NCBI GenBank assembly: GCA_000722615.1
Contig: JOKI01000023.1
Location: 1-64,000, forward strand
Length of the DNA stretch: 64,000 nucleotides
Source of the DNA: Pseudorhizobium pelagicum
GTDB lineage: Bacteria > Pseudomonadota > Alphaproteobacteria > Rhizobiales > Rhizobiaceae
Direction of reading: 5' to 3'
Position 1 is the stretch's first letter, and each line of letters begins with the position of its first letter. Positions 27,367-36,494 of this stretch are shown here, one piece after another. A model generated the notes under the pieces. The model ran no database searches. It was not told where the DNA came from and saw only the letters and a program-made list of their open reading frames with translations. A program made the translations under genes and the position numbers.

Positions 27367-28644
27367 TCAGGCCGGGGCAAAGAACAGGGCGATGCGCGGG
27401 AAGGCGACGAGCAGCGCCACCATCAGCAGCATGACGAACACGAAGGGGATGACGCCGATCATCACCTCGCTCAGCCTGCCGTTCTTGCGCGCGCCCTGCA
27501 CGACGTAGAGGTTCAGGCCGACCGGCGGGGTGATCAGCGCCATCTCGATCAGGACGATCATCAGGATGCCGAACCAGACCTTGTCGAAGCCGAGGTCGGT
27601 GATGATCGGGACGACGATGGGGATGGTCGCGATCATAAGCGCCAGCGTCTCGATGAAGAAGCCGAGGGCGATGTACATCAGGATGATCACGAGCAGCATT
27701 CCGTAAGGTCCGAGCCCGAGATCGTTGAGGAAGGCGGTCAGCTGGCGTCCGAGACCGGTGGCGCCGAGCGCATAGTTCAGGAAATAGGCGCCGACGATGA
27801 CGAACATCACCATGGATGTGGTGCGGATCGTGCCGAGCAGGGCAGCGCGGATGTTGGCGACGGTGACCGCACCATGGAAGGCGGCGATCACCAGGGCCAT
27901 GGCGACGCCGATGGCGGCCGCTTCCGTCGGCGTGGCCCAGCCACGGTAGATCGAGCCGATAATGACGGCAAAGACGAGGAAGACCGGCAGGAGATGCGGC
28001 AGGCCGGCGAGCCGTTGCCGCCATGTGAAGGAGCGGCTCGGTCCGCCCAGCGACGGCTTGATCTTGCAGATGATGGCGGTGATCAGCATGAAGCCGACGG
28101 CCATCATCAGGCCGGGGATGATGCCGGCCATGAACAGCTGCGGCACCGAGGTCTGAGTCAGGAAGCCGTAGACGATCAGGTTGATCGACGGTGGCAGCAT
28201 GATCCCGAGCGTGCCACCGGCGGCGATAGCGCCGGCAAACAGCTTGGGATCATAGCCCTGCCGTTCGGCCTGCGGCATGGCGACCGTCGCCACGGTGGCT
28301 GCGGTGGCAACGGATGAGCCTGAGGTGGCCGAAAACATGGTGGCGGTGCCGATATTGGCGTGCACCAAGCCGCCCGGGAGCCAGGAAAACCAGGTGTCCA
28401 GCGTGGCATAGGTCCGTTCCGCAATCCCTGCCCGCACCAGGATCTCGCCTAGGAGAACGAAGAGGGGAATGGCGATCAGCAGAAAGCTGTCGGAGGACGA
28501 ATAGACCATCTGGCCGAGACCGCGCATCAGCGGCAGCGGCGAGAAGAAGACATCGAGGCCGAAGCCGAGAATGAAGAGCGCGGCGCCGACGGGAATGGAA
28601 AGCGCCAGAAGCACGGCAAGGCCGATCGCGACATAGGTGATCAT
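27367..28644 (-). CDS. TRAP transporter large permease subunit (DctM)
   Basis: A 425-residue membrane protein starting at ATG 28644 (MITYVAIGLAVLLALS), overlapping the small-subunit stop by four bases. Typical DctM features: LLIAIPLFVLLGEILVRAG, ANIGTATMFSATSGSSVATAA, LGIMLPPSINLIVYG, and ITPPVGLNLYVVQGARKNG near the C-terminus, over about twelve helices. It forms the sodium-driven transport path of a tripartite ATP-independent system with the small subunit and the DctP-type protein encoded just upstream. Confidence 0.93.
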   Translation of the reverse strand: MITYVAIGLAVLLALSIPVGAALFILGFGLDVFFSPLPLMRGLGQMVYSSSDSFLLIAIPLFVLLGEILVRAGIAERTYATLDTWFSWLPGGLVHANIGTATMFSATSGSSVATAATVATVAMPQAERQGYDPKLFAGAIAAGGTLGIMLPPSINLIVYGFLTQTSVPQLFMAGIIPGLMMAVGFMLITAIICKIKPSLGGPSRSFTWRQRLAGLPHLLPVFLVFAVIIGSIYRGWATPTEAAAIGVAMALVIAAFHGAVTVANIRAALLGTIRTTSMVMFVIVGAYFLNYALGATGLGRQLTAFLNDLGLGPYGMLLVIILMYIALGFFIETLALMIATIPIVVPIITDLGFDKVWFGILMIVLIEMALITPPVGLNLYVVQGARKNGRLSEVMIGVIPFVFVMLLMVALLVAFPRIALFFAPA

Positions 28645-29219
28645 GCCGTCTCTCCTGTTTCGGAGGGAATGCCGGTGAGTTCCGTGACGAGGTTCCACTG
28701 CCGCACCAGGGCCAGAGTGACCGAGCAACCCAGCATGACGGCTGACGTCAGCGCCATCCACGCCCATCCGCCGAACCAGATCACCTGCGGGATCCAGAGC
28801 TGGATCGACATCGGTGTGTTCGAACGAGAGCCGCGGGCAACCGACTTCGCCAGGACGTCGTAGGCGTAGTAGCTGACGAGCAGAGCGACGCAGAGCACGC
28901 TTGCCAGCGCAATCACGTCGAAGAAGGCGCGACCCGGCGCCGGCAGCTTGGCGTGCACGAGGTCGATGCGCACATGCGCGCGCTCGACCAGGGCATAGGA
29001 GAAACCCCAGGTGGCGATGCCGGCCATGACGTATCCGGCAATCTCGTCGGCGCCGCCGATCCGGAAGAAGGAAATGCGGCGACCGAGCACTTCGGAGAGG
29101 ATGAGGGCGACGGTGATCATCAGGACCACGCCGCAGATGAGTGCGACCCATCGGTTGAGTGTTTTCACGAGGTGGGCGATTTGCATCGCCGACCCCGCGA
29201 GTGACCTTTGTTCAGACAT
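28641..29219 (-). CDS. TRAP transporter small permease subunit (DctQ)
   Basis: A 192-residue protein with four hydrophobic helices (for example WVALICGVVLMITVALILSEVLG and VIALASVLCVALLVSYYAY) and the family motif DEIAGYVMAGIATWGFSYAL followed by RAHVRIDLV. The ATG at 29219 is preferred to an overlapping GTG at 29222; GAGGGCGAC precedes it. It lies between the binding protein and the large subunit, the normal TRAP gene order. Confidence 0.92.
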   Translation of the reverse strand: MSEQRSLAGSAMQIAHLVKTLNRWVALICGVVLMITVALILSEVLGRRISFFRIGGADEIAGYVMAGIATWGFSYALVERAHVRIDLVHAKLPAPGRAFFDVIALASVLCVALLVSYYAYDVLAKSVARGSRSNTPMSIQLWIPQVIWFGGWAWMALTSAVMLGCSVTLALVRQWNLVTELTGIPSETGETA

Positions 29220-29240
29220 CACGTCGCCCTCGATTCCGGG

Positions 29241-30296
29241 TTACTGCGCGATCGTGACGTCGAAAGCCGATCCGATGCTCTCGTTCCAGCGCTTGGCCCA
29301 GTCGCCGCCGGCACGCTTGGCCCAATCGGGAAGGATGGTCTCTTCCAGAACGGTGACGGCACGCGCCTTGTCCTCGTCGGACAGCTCGACCAGGGTCATG
29401 GATGCGGCCGCACCTGCTGCGCATTCGCCGCCCGTCAGGCAGGCAATGTCACGTTCCAACGCGCCGCCCGCATCCGCCCATGCCTTGGCTTCAAACTCCG
29501 TCGCCACCTGTTCCGTGAGGAAGGTCTGGACGGCAGGGTCGAGGCCTTCCCAGACGTCGAGGTTGACGGCGGTGATGACCGGATCCCAGCCGCCCAGCGG
29601 CAGGTTGACCAGATGAGTCGAGGATTCGAACCAGCCCGAGGCGTAGCCCGAGCCGGCGCCCGTGACGGCGCAATCGATGACGCCGCGCTCGAGTGCGCCG
29701 GGCACTTCGGAAAACGCCATCGTCACGCCTTCGGCGCCGAGAGCTTCAAGAAAAAGAGATGTCATGCGACCCGAGCCACGGATCTTCTTGCCCTCGAGAT
29801 CGGCAAGGCTGCTGACTTCGGCGTTACAGAAGACGATCTGCGGCGGATAGGGGGCAATGGCGAGCGCATGGGCGTTGAAGCGGTCGCGCATGATGTCGCG
29901 GACCATCGGCTTGGCGGCTTCCGTCATCCGCTGGGCAGATGCGGCGTCGGTGGCGATCAGCGGCACGTCGAGGCCTTCGAGTTCCGGCGCATCGCCGACG
30001 GTGTAATCGGCCACGGTCATGCCGATGTCGAACACGCCGTCACCGAGCATCCGGAAGACGTCGCCGCCGGTGACGCCCATCTGGTCGAAGGTGGTCATGT
30101 TGACGGTGATCTTGCCGTTGGAGGCGGCCGGGATCGTCTCTTCCCAGAAGCTGCGCTCGAACTTCTGGTAGAGGGGCAGGTTGCTCCAGCTGCCCACCAC
30201 GTTGAGGGTTGTCTCCGGCAGTTCCTGAGCGGAGGCGGCAAAGGCGAGCGGAACGATTGCGGCGCCTGCGAGAAGTGTGCGTAGGATGGTTTTCAT
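29241..30296 (-). CDS. TRAP transporter substrate-binding protein (DctP)
   Basis: A 351-residue periplasmic protein with signal peptide MKTILRTLLAGAAIVPLAFA cleaved near ASA-QE. The DctP fold is supported by VFDIGMTVADY, SLADLEGKKIRGSGRM (with the arginine that commonly salt-bridges a ligand carboxylate) and GVIDCAVTGAGSG. TRAP systems mostly import organic acids, amino acids and ectoine-like zwitterions. The conserved Arg predicts a carboxylate ligand. Nearby enzymes suggest an amide or D-amino-acid-type compound. Confidence 0.9.
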   Translation of the reverse strand: MKTILRTLLAGAAIVPLAFAASAQELPETTLNVVGSWSNLPLYQKFERSFWEETIPAASNGKITVNMTTFDQMGVTGGDVFRMLGDGVFDIGMTVADYTVGDAPELEGLDVPLIATDAASAQRMTEAAKPMVRDIMRDRFNAHALAIAPYPPQIVFCNAEVSSLADLEGKKIRGSGRMTSLFLEALGAEGVTMAFSEVPGALERGVIDCAVTGAGSGYASGWFESSTHLVNLPLGGWDPVITAVNLDVWEGLDPAVQTFLTEQVATEFEAKAWADAGGALERDIACLTGGECAAGAAASMTLVELSDEDKARAVTVLEETILPDWAKRAGGDWAKRWNESIGSAFDVTIAQ

Positions 30297-30333
30297 TTTA
30301 GATCCCCTTGTTCTTGTTGATAGTGATCATCGA

Positions 30334-30350
30334 CCGGCGCGTTGCGCCGG
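30334..30350. terminator. Short G+C hairpin between DUF1445 and dctP genes
   Basis: CCGGCGC-GTT-GCGCCGG is a perfect 7-bp stem with a 3-base loop, placed just after the DUF1445 stop codon and before the TRAP binding-protein start on the minus strand. Without a T-run it may attenuate or stabilise the transcript rather than end it. Confidence 0.45.
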
Positions 30351-30357
30351 CATGCGG

Positions 30358-31158
30358 TCATGCAATTTCCGTACGGAGGTCCGTGACCAGCATATGGCCT
30401 GGAGCATGCGTGATCGCGATTTCCGGCCTGGCGTGCCGGATGGCGGTTTGCGGTGTGACACCGCAGGCCCAGAAGACGGTAACATCGCCTGGGTGAATGA
30501 CGGGCGCATCGCCGAAATCCGGCTTTGCCAGATCGGAAATGCCGATCTGCGAAGGATCGCCGATATGGACGGGCGCACCATGCGCCTGAGGCAGATGCGA
30601 CGACAGGATGATAGCACGGATCGCGTCCTGCGGCGTGAAGGAGCGCATCGAGACGACCATGGGACCGGAAAACGGTCCCGATGGCGCCGTCTCGATATTG
30701 GTCTCGTACATCGCGACATTGCGGCCGGCTTCGATGTGCCTGACCGGGATGTCGGCTCGCAGCAATGCCGTCTCGAACGAGAACGAGCAGCCGAGGACGA
30801 AGGTGACGAAGTCGTCGCGCCAGAGTGCCTCGATGTCGGTGACGGTGTCTACGGCTTCGCCGTTCCGGAAGACCCGGTAACGCGGCGCGTCGAAGCGGAT
30901 GTCGAGGTCGGCGCCCAGCGACGGCAGTCGCGGATCGCCGACTTCCGAGATGCCCAGGATGGGCGCCGGCTTCGGATTGCGAACGCAGTAGCGCAGGAAG
31001 TCGTCGGCAAGGGCAGACGGAAGAATGACGATATTGCCCTGCTGGTATCCTTCGGCAAGGCCGCTGGTCGGTGCGCTGAACTGCCCCCGGCGGCAGGCGA
31101 GCCGCAGCTGTTCGGCCGTCTCGAAGTGCAGGGTGTCCATCGTGCCTGGATGTCGCAT
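30358..31158 (-). CDS. DUF1445 family protein (D-glutamate cyclase/hydro-lyase type)
   Basis: A 266-residue soluble protein, with GAGG five bases before the ATG at 31158. It shows the hallmarks of DUF1445: a [24 protein letters not shown] N-terminus, [38 protein letters not shown], and the C-terminal [12 protein letters not shown] with [12 protein letters not shown]. Proteins of this family are related to the mitochondrial D-glutamate cyclase, which forms 5-oxo-D-proline, and are often annotated as putative hydro-lyases. Here it lies between a D-threonine-aldolase-like gene and the TRAP operon, suggesting work on an imported amino-acid derivative. Substrate unproven. Confidence 0.85.
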   Translation of the reverse strand: MRHPGTMDTLHFETAEQLRLACRRGQFSAPTSGLAEGYQQGNIVILPSALADDFLRYCVRNPKPAPILGISEVGDPRLPSLGADLDIRFDAPRYRVFRNGEAVDTVTDIEALWRDDFVTFVLGCSFSFETALLRADIPVRHIEAGRNVAMYETNIETAPSGPFSGPMVVSMRSFTPQDAIRAIILSSHLPQAHGAPVHIGDPSQIGISDLAKPDFGDAPVIHPGDVTVFWACGVTPQTAIRHARPEIAITHAPGHMLVTDLRTEIA

Positions 31159-31408
31159 CTGGCCTCACCATTCCTCTGCCCGTGCCGCAAGAAACACTGC
31201 GACCGCTACCCTTTCGCAATTAAGGCGAGAGAATGGAGATAAGTCGAATTTTTAGTTTTCATCGACTCTGATCAATTTCATTCATGGCTTTGGTGCGAGC
31301 CTCTCTGCGCCCGCAGAGCTTACGCCCGTGCATGTCGATTGGCGGATGGAGGTGGAAATGCGCTTTGCAGGCGAGGAAATCACGGACTTTGGGGTCGGCC
31401 TCGGTTGC
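31159..31408. promoter_or_regulatory. Intergenic region upstream of the DUF1445-TRAP operon
   Basis: These 250 bases separate the PLP-enzyme gene from DUF1445 on the same strand and hold no convincing gene. The part near 31240-31290 is A+T-rich and contains TTTTCAT (31256-31262), which matches the ATTTTCAT/ATGAAAAT motif seen at the XRE-cupin promoter. A 7-bp inverted repeat CTCTGCG-CC-CGCAGAG lies at 31303-31318. A separate promoter for the TRAP operon is likely here. Confidence 0.4.
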
Positions 31409-32542
31409 CTATCGCCGCGCGCTGACGTCCCACAGGTCCACGAGTCTGTCAGCCCGGACACAGTGATAGTGACCATAGAGTGCGACGGTGGGATCGTTGT
31501 GGGAGACGACGCATTCGATGACGTCGCCGATCACCGGACGAACAGCATCATTCTTCAGGTGCAGCCGCCCGTGTTCGTCGCCGGCGTAGCTGTAGGTGGC
31601 AGTCTCCAACCCGGCGCTGATCACGCGCGGCGCCGGGCCGTTCAGCGCGAAGGCTTTGGTCCCGGCATCGGTGGTCACGAAGCCGGCGACGTTCGTGCTG
31701 ATCACCGCCGTCTGGACGAACAGCGCGTTTTCGAAGGGCCAGGCCTTGCCGCTTTCATAGATCACCGTCTCATATTCGGCATCCATGAAGACATACGAGC
31801 CGGCCTGAATCTCGGTGAAGGGACCTTCCCTTGCGTCGATCGCGTGACTTCCGGTACCTCCGCCGGTGACGATGCCAGGCTTCATGTCGATGGCCGACAG
31901 TGCCAAGATCACCGCATCGATCTTGAGGTGCGCCTGCCGGCACAGCGCCAGGCGCTCGTCCGGGTCGATGGTGTGCTGGATGTGTCCGCCATAGGCCTGG
32001 AGGCCTTGATAGGCCAGGGACGGCAGCGATTTGATGGTTTGACCCAGCGCGACGGCGGCCTCCGGCGAGGTTACGCCTGTCCGTCCGAAGCCCAGTTCAA
32101 CGTCGATGATTACATTTAGCCTGACGCCGGCGGCACTGGCCCTTGCCGCAAGCGCCTCGGCATTGGCCGGATTGTCGACCACGATCATCGTGTCGGGGGC
32201 TTTGCCGGCCAGCGCGGTCAGGCGGTCGAGCTTGAGAGCGGTCGTCACCGGAGAGGTGATGAGGATGCTCTCGATCCCGGCTGCAGCCATGACCTCGGCT
32301 TCATCCAGCGTCGCGCAGCAGCAGCCGACCGCGCCGGCCGCGATCTGGGCCCTGGCGATCGTCGGCGACTTGTGGGACTTCGCATGCGGTCGCAGGTTCT
32401 TGCCGTGGGCTCCAATGATGTCGGCCATCCTCGCGACGTTCCGCTCGAAGGCATCGAGATCGAGGACAAGTGCCGGCGTGTTCAGCGCGTACCGGGAGCC
32501 GGGGGCATGCAGGTCATAGTGCGCGAAAGATGGAACGGTCAT
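31409..32542 (-). CDS. PLP-dependent D-threonine aldolase/D-serine dehydratase-like enzyme
   Basis: A 377-residue fold-type III enzyme (alanine racemase N-terminal domain, then a D-serine-dehydratase-like domain). RPHAKSHK gives the PLP lysine at 55, GVRLNVIIDVELGFGRTGV lines the barrel, and TGGGTGSH provides the phosphate-binding loop. The C-terminal metal site HNDPTV places His 348 and Asp 350, matching the pair that binds the divalent metal in D-threonine aldolase, with Asn between them where many relatives have Cys. It would split or dehydrate a D-beta-hydroxy amino acid. It is 68 bases behind the FAD oxidase gene. The exact substrate is open, since D-threonine aldolases, D-serine dehydratases and hydroxyaspartate enzymes share these motifs. 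Confidence 0.87.
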   Translation of the reverse strand: MTVPSFAHYDLHAPGSRYALNTPALVLDLDAFERNVARMADIIGAHGKNLRPHAKSHKSPTIARAQIAAGAVGCCCATLDEAEVMAAAGIESILITSPVTTALKLDRLTALAGKAPDTMIVVDNPANAEALAARASAAGVRLNVIIDVELGFGRTGVTSPEAAVALGQTIKSLPSLAYQGLQAYGGHIQHTIDPDERLALCRQAHLKIDAVILALSAIDMKPGIVTGGGTGSHAIDAREGPFTEIQAGSYVFMDAEYETVIYESGKAWPFENALFVQTAVISTNVAGFVTTDAGTKAFALNGPAPRVISAGLETATYSYAGDEHGRLHLKNDAVRPVIGDVIECVVSHNDPTVALYGHYHCVRADRLVDLWDVSARR

Positions 32543-32610
32543 CGGCAGGCGTTTCCCTTGCAGGTGAAGTCGAGCGGCAAGCGCGGCGCCTGGCCTGCCG
32601 CTCGCAGGCC

Positions 32611-33927
32611 TCAGCGACCGGCGCGCCGCATGAGCTTGCGGTCGAGATGACGGTACCAGGCCATGACGCCCGGCATGAACCAGGGCTTGCCGGTGTAGAA
32701 GGGCACGGCCGAGGGCGGACGGAAGTCGAAGGCCGAGGGCTCCATGTCCTTGTCACCCAGCAGTTTCCTCGCAGCCTGTGTTCCGATCCAGGGAGCCCAG
32801 ACGACGCCGGAGCCGCAGAAGCCCGTCGCGTAGACAACGCCATCCCGCTCGAAGATGCGCGGAATCATGTCGCGGTGCATGGCGACGTGGCCGAACCAGC
32901 TGTGGGTAAGGGTGACGTCCTTCAGTTCGGGAAAAATCTCGATCAGGTTGCGCTTGAGATGCAGGGTGGGCTCGATCGGCTCGCCGGACGTGGAGCCGTC
33001 GCGGCCGCCGAACAGGATGCGTTTGTTGTCCGGTGACGGACGGTAGTAGAATCCGAGGTTGCGGGTCTCGCTGCACATCATCAGCTTCGGCATCAAGGTC
33101 GCCATCAGGCCTTCCGGCAGTTCCTCCGTTGCAATGATACGGCTGCGGATCGGCACCATGCGCCGGCGCAGCCAGCGGTCGGAATTGTCGGTGTAGCCAT
33201 TGGTGCAGGCGAGGACCTGCCGGGCAGAAATACGGCCGGCTTCCGTGGTCACCTGATAGCCGCTTCCCACCTTCTCCACTGACGTCACGGCTGCACCTGA
33301 GCGGACCTGCACGCCGGCTGCCAGCGCCACGCGCAGCAGCTCCGCATGGAATTTGGCAGGCTGCAGGCCGCCGATGTCCATGCGCACGGACCCGCCCCGA
33401 TAGAAATCCGTCCCTAGGTAATTCCTTTGCTCGGACTGCGGTACCGCATAGGCTTCGATACCAAGTTTTTTCTCTAGTTTTTCCGCCGTGCGGGCGAGGC
33501 TCTCGTAATCGTCGGGTCCAAGTGCGCCGCTGAACCTGCCGGAGAGGCTGAAGTCGCAGGCGATGTTTTCCGTTGCCAGGAGGTGGTAGAGGAATTCTCG
33601 GGCCTTCTTGCCCTCCGCCTCGATCGCCATGGCGCGGGGCTCTCCGAAGCGGCGAACCAGCGTTGCATGGTCGAGACGGATATTGCCGCTCGTGATGCCG
33701 CCGTTGCGCGAGGATGCGCCTTCTCCTGGGTTCATCTTGTCGAGGCAGACGACCGAGCGACCCGCGCGTGCAAGGTGCAATCCGGCGCTCAGGCCGGTGT
33801 AGCCCGCGCCGATGATCGCGACATCGACGGTGGCCGGAAGAGATTTTTCCGGCAGAGGTCGAACGGGCGCTGCCTCCCACCAGAAGGGTGTGGTCTTGTG
33901 TGCCGGCGCTGGATTGGTCTCGGGCAT
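32611..33927 (-). CDS. FAD-dependent amine/amino-acid oxidase (DAO family, PuuB-like)
   Basis: A 438-residue flavoprotein with the Rossmann motif VDVAIIGAGYTGLSAGLHLA at about 35-54 and the DAO-family GASSRNGGITSGN. A characteristic GRDGSTSG and the C-terminal FAD segment YATGFCGSGVVWAPWIGTQA are seen. It resembles gamma-glutamylputrescine oxidases and related N-substituted amino-acid oxidases that release an aldehyde or keto acid and ammonia or an amine. It lies 36 bases after the XRE-cupin regulator, whose relatives control such oxidases (PuuR), supporting a polyamine- or amino-acid-linked pathway. Confidence 0.87.
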   Translation of the reverse strand: MPETNPAPAHKTTPFWWEAAPVRPLPEKSLPATVDVAIIGAGYTGLSAGLHLARAGRSVVCLDKMNPGEGASSRNGGITSGNIRLDHATLVRRFGEPRAMAIEAEGKKAREFLYHLLATENIACDFSLSGRFSGALGPDDYESLARTAEKLEKKLGIEAYAVPQSEQRNYLGTDFYRGGSVRMDIGGLQPAKFHAELLRVALAAGVQVRSGAAVTSVEKVGSGYQVTTEAGRISARQVLACTNGYTDNSDRWLRRRMVPIRSRIIATEELPEGLMATLMPKLMMCSETRNLGFYYRPSPDNKRILFGGRDGSTSGEPIEPTLHLKRNLIEIFPELKDVTLTHSWFGHVAMHRDMIPRIFERDGVVYATGFCGSGVVWAPWIGTQAARKLLGDKDMEPSAFDFRPPSAVPFYTGKPWFMPGVMAWYRHLDRKLMRRAGR

Positions 33928-33963
33928 GTCGGTCTCGATGCTCCCCTTGTTGTGTTGAGCTTG

Positions 33964-34548
33964 TTAGAGATGACGGTCGAACTGCACCGCGCCGATGATC
34001 CAGAGGATCTCCGCAGTGGATTGCGAAACGTTCTTGAAACTGTGTGGCAGCGAGCTGTCGAAGACGAAACTGTCGCCAGTGCGCAGAGTGCTTGCCTGCT
34101 CGCCGACCGTCAGCGTGAGCTCCCCGGACAGAACCAGGCCGCCCTTTTCCGCCGGATAGCTCAAGGCCGTGTTGCCGGAGACGCCACCGGGCTCGACGCG
34201 CAAGATCATGATCTGCAGGTGATGGTGGCCGCTTGCGGTCAACAGTTCCTTCTTGAGCAGGCCGAGATCGATCTGGGGCCGATCCTTCAGGCGGCGCACG
34301 AAGGGCGGATCGCCCTGTTCCGGCGCCTCGTCCGGCTGCTCGCCGAACATTTCCTGGATGGACACGTTCAGTGCCCGCCGGATCGCGGTCAGCACGCGCA
34401 TCGACGGATTGGCAAGATCCCGCTCGATCTGGCTGATCATGCCCACCGACACGCCGGAGATGTCCGCCAGCTGCTGAAGGGACATGCCCTTGGCGTTGCG
34501 CAACTGCCTGACGGTAGCCCCGATCAAAGATTGCGTTCCCTTGGACAT
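33964..34548 (-). CDS. XRE-cupin transcriptional regulator (PuuR-like)
   Basis: A 194-residue protein from the ATG at 34548 (MSKGTQSLIGATVRQL); the longer frame from 34608 adds a non-conserved stretch. N-terminal helix-turn-helix (MSLQQLADISGVSVGMISQI), then a C-terminal cupin (LSYPAEKGGLVLSGELTLTV, FDSSLPHSFKN) that binds a small ligand. Regulators of this type repress catabolic operons until the ligand binds. It is first on the minus strand and divergent from the ABC operon at 34810. Three copies of ATGAAAAT lie in the shared region. Confidence 0.9.
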   Translation of the reverse strand: MSKGTQSLIGATVRQLRNAKGMSLQQLADISGVSVGMISQIERDLANPSMRVLTAIRRALNVSIQEMFGEQPDEAPEQGDPPFVRRLKDRPQIDLGLLKKELLTASGHHHLQIMILRVEPGGVSGNTALSYPAEKGGLVLSGELTLTVGEQASTLRTGDSFVFDSSLPHSFKNVSQSTAEILWIIGAVQFDRHL

Positions 34549-34630
34549 TCCTAACTCACCCCTCTGGCCACCCTGCAAGAAAGTGAAATATCTCGCGCGG
34601 ATTTTCAATATGTTTGTTCAGTAGTATGCA

Positions 34631-34639
34631 ATGAAAATG
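34631..34639. promoter_or_regulatory. ATGAAAATG motif near the XRE-cupin promoter
   Basis: This is one of three copies of ATGAAAAT in the divergent region, closest to the XRE-cupin gene (start 34548). The other two flank the ABC promoter. A position here would suit autoregulation. The assignment as operator is inference from repetition. Confidence 0.4.
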
Positions 34640-34742
34640 CGACGAGAAAATAATATCAGAAATTACATTATTAAAATCAGATATTTATGTTCTCTTTCGC
34701 CCTTGTGGTGATTTCCTGGTGCAATTGCCCTTTGATCGGCCC

Positions 34743-34783
34743 TTGTCAAAATTTTCATTATAAGCCTATCATCCATGAAAATG
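34743..34783 (+). promoter_or_regulatory. Promoter of the peptide ABC operon with overlapping inverted repeat
   Basis: TTGTCA (34743-34748) and TATCAT (34767-34772) are spaced by 18 bases and make a good sigma-70-type promoter in front of the ATG at 34810. ATTTTCAT (34751-34758) lies in the spacer and its complement ATGAAAAT (34775-34782) lies just past the -10 element. A bound regulator would block polymerase, consistent with repression by the divergent XRE-cupin protein. Confidence 0.5.
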
Positions 34784-34809
34784 AGAACAAGAGGGGTTGG
34801 AGTTCGGCC

Positions 34810-36447
34810 ATGGCCAATCATGATCCTATAGCTGCGCCTGTCAGCGCGCTCACGGTCCGCAACCTGACGATCGACTTGCCGAAGGGCATGGAGCGAAAGC
34901 ACGCGGTCAGCGACATTTCCTTTGATCTGAAGACCGGTCAAATCCTCTGCATCATCGGTGAATCCGGTTCCGGCAAATCGGTCACCGCCAATGCCGTCAT
35001 GGGCCTGCTTCCGAGCGCGATCAGCATTTCGGGCGGCAGCATCCGATGTGGTGACGTCGACCTCACGGATGCATCACCCGAGGTGCTCCGCGATCTCCGC
35101 GGGCGTGTCGTCTCGATGATCTTCCAGGATCCGCTCTCGGCGCTCAATCCGCTGATGACGGTCGGAGACCAGATCGACGAGGTGATGTTTGCGCATGGCG
35201 AGGGCACGCGGGAAGACCGGCGCGCAAGGTCGCTCGCGCTGCTGACGGAGGTCGGCCTGCCGGATCCGGAACTGATGTACCACCAGTATCCCTTCCGCCT
35301 CTCGGGCGGCCAGCGTCAGCGGGTAATGATTGCCATGGCGCTTGCCCTCGAGCCGGCCATTCTCATCGCCGACGAACCGACGACTGCTCTGGACGTCACC
35401 ACCCAGGCGCAGATCCTCGACCTCATCCGCGATATCCAGCGCCGCAAGGGCATGAGCGTGATGTTCATCACCCATGACTTCGGCGTCGTGGCTGAGATTG
35501 CCGACAGCGTCATCGTCATGGAGCAGGGGGTTATCGTGGAGCAGGGGAGTGCCGAGCAGGTGCTCCGCAACGCCCAGCATCCCTACACGAAACGCCTGAT
35601 CGCTGCCGTTCCGCATCTTTCCGACAATGATCGCACACATGACGAGGTGGCTGGCAGCGCGCCGGTCATCGAGGTCGACGATCTTCGCAAGGAATACCGC
35701 AGCGGCAGCATCTTCTTCGGCAAGGAGCGGGTGGTGAAGGCCGTGCAGGGAGCCTCTTTCGCGCTCCAGCCCGGGCGGACTCTCGGGATCGTCGGGGAAA
35801 GCGGCTCCGGCAAGTCCTCCCTCGGACGGCTTCTGGTGAAGCTCATGGACAGCGATGGCGGACGGATCCTGTTCGACGGGCAGGATATTGCGCCGATGAA
35901 GGAAGCCCAGTTCCGCTCGATCCGCCCGAAGATCCAGATGATCTTCCAGGACCCTTTCGCCTCGCTCAATCCGAGGTCGACGATCGGCCGCATCCTGACT
36001 GCCGGACCGGTCGCGCATGGCATGGCGCCGGCGAAGGCGAGCCAGCAGGCGAGGGCGCTGCTCGAGCATGTCGGCCTCGACGGCGGTGCCTTCGACCGGT
36101 ATCCGCACGAGTTCTCCGGCGGCCAGCGCCAGCGCATCGGCATTGCGCGCGCCCTGATGTTCAAGCCGAAGCTTCTCGTGGCCGACGAGGCCGTCTCTGC
36201 GCTCGACGTCTCGATCCAGGCGCAGATCCTGGAACTGCTCAACGACATCCAGCGCGAGACGGGCGTGGCGATGATCTTCATCACCCATGACCTGCGGGTC
36301 GCGAGCCAGATCTGCGACGAGATCCTCGTCATGCAGCGCGGGGTGATCGTGGAACATGGCCCGCCATCGCAGATCTTCCGCAATCCGCAATCCGACTACA
36401 CACGCGAGCTGGTTGCCGCGATTCCGGGAGAGAGAATCGCGGCCTAG
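34810..36447 (+). CDS. Peptide ABC transporter, fused double ATP-binding protein (DppD-DppF type)
   Basis: A 545-residue protein with two complete ABC ATPase domains. The ATG at 34810 follows GGAG; the upstream frame to 34687 is A+T-rich promoter DNA. Domain 1: [36 protein letters not shown]. Domain 2: [38 protein letters not shown]. Each has an oligopeptide C-terminal extension. Walker B of domain 2 reads ADEAVSALD, a common variant in DppF. It is the energising subunit of the operon, which continues with the binding protein and two permeases. The order, ATPase first, is typical for rhizobial opp/dpp operons. Confidence 0.93.
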   Translation: MANHDPIAAPVSALTVRNLTIDLPKGMERKHAVSDISFDLKTGQILCIIGESGSGKSVTANAVMGLLPSAISISGGSIRCGDVDLTDASPEVLRDLRGRVVSMIFQDPLSALNPLMTVGDQIDEVMFAHGEGTREDRRARSLALLTEVGLPDPELMYHQYPFRLSGGQRQRVMIAMALALEPAILIADEPTTALDVTTQAQILDLIRDIQRRKGMSVMFITHDFGVVAEIADSVIVMEQGVIVEQGSAEQVLRNAQHPYTKRLIAAVPHLSDNDRTHDEVAGSAPVIEVDDLRKEYRSGSIFFGKERVVKAVQGASFALQPGRTLGIVGESGSGKSSLGRLLVKLMDSDGGRILFDGQDIAPMKEAQFRSIRPKIQMIFQDPFASLNPRSTIGRILTAGPVAHGMAPAKASQQARALLEHVGLDGGAFDRYPHEFSGGQRQRIGIARALMFKPKLLVADEAVSALDVSIQAQILELLNDIQRETGVAMIFITHDLRVASQICDEILVMQRGVIVEHGPPSQIFRNPQSDYTRELVAAIPGERIAA

Positions 36448-36494
36448 CAACACCTCGACAATCGACGGTTCATAACTTCAACAAGCAGGGGAAC

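Noticed and set aside
31303..31318. CTCTGCG-CC-CGCAGAG as a terminator
   Set aside because: The loop has only two bases and no T-run follows; more likely a chance palindrome.
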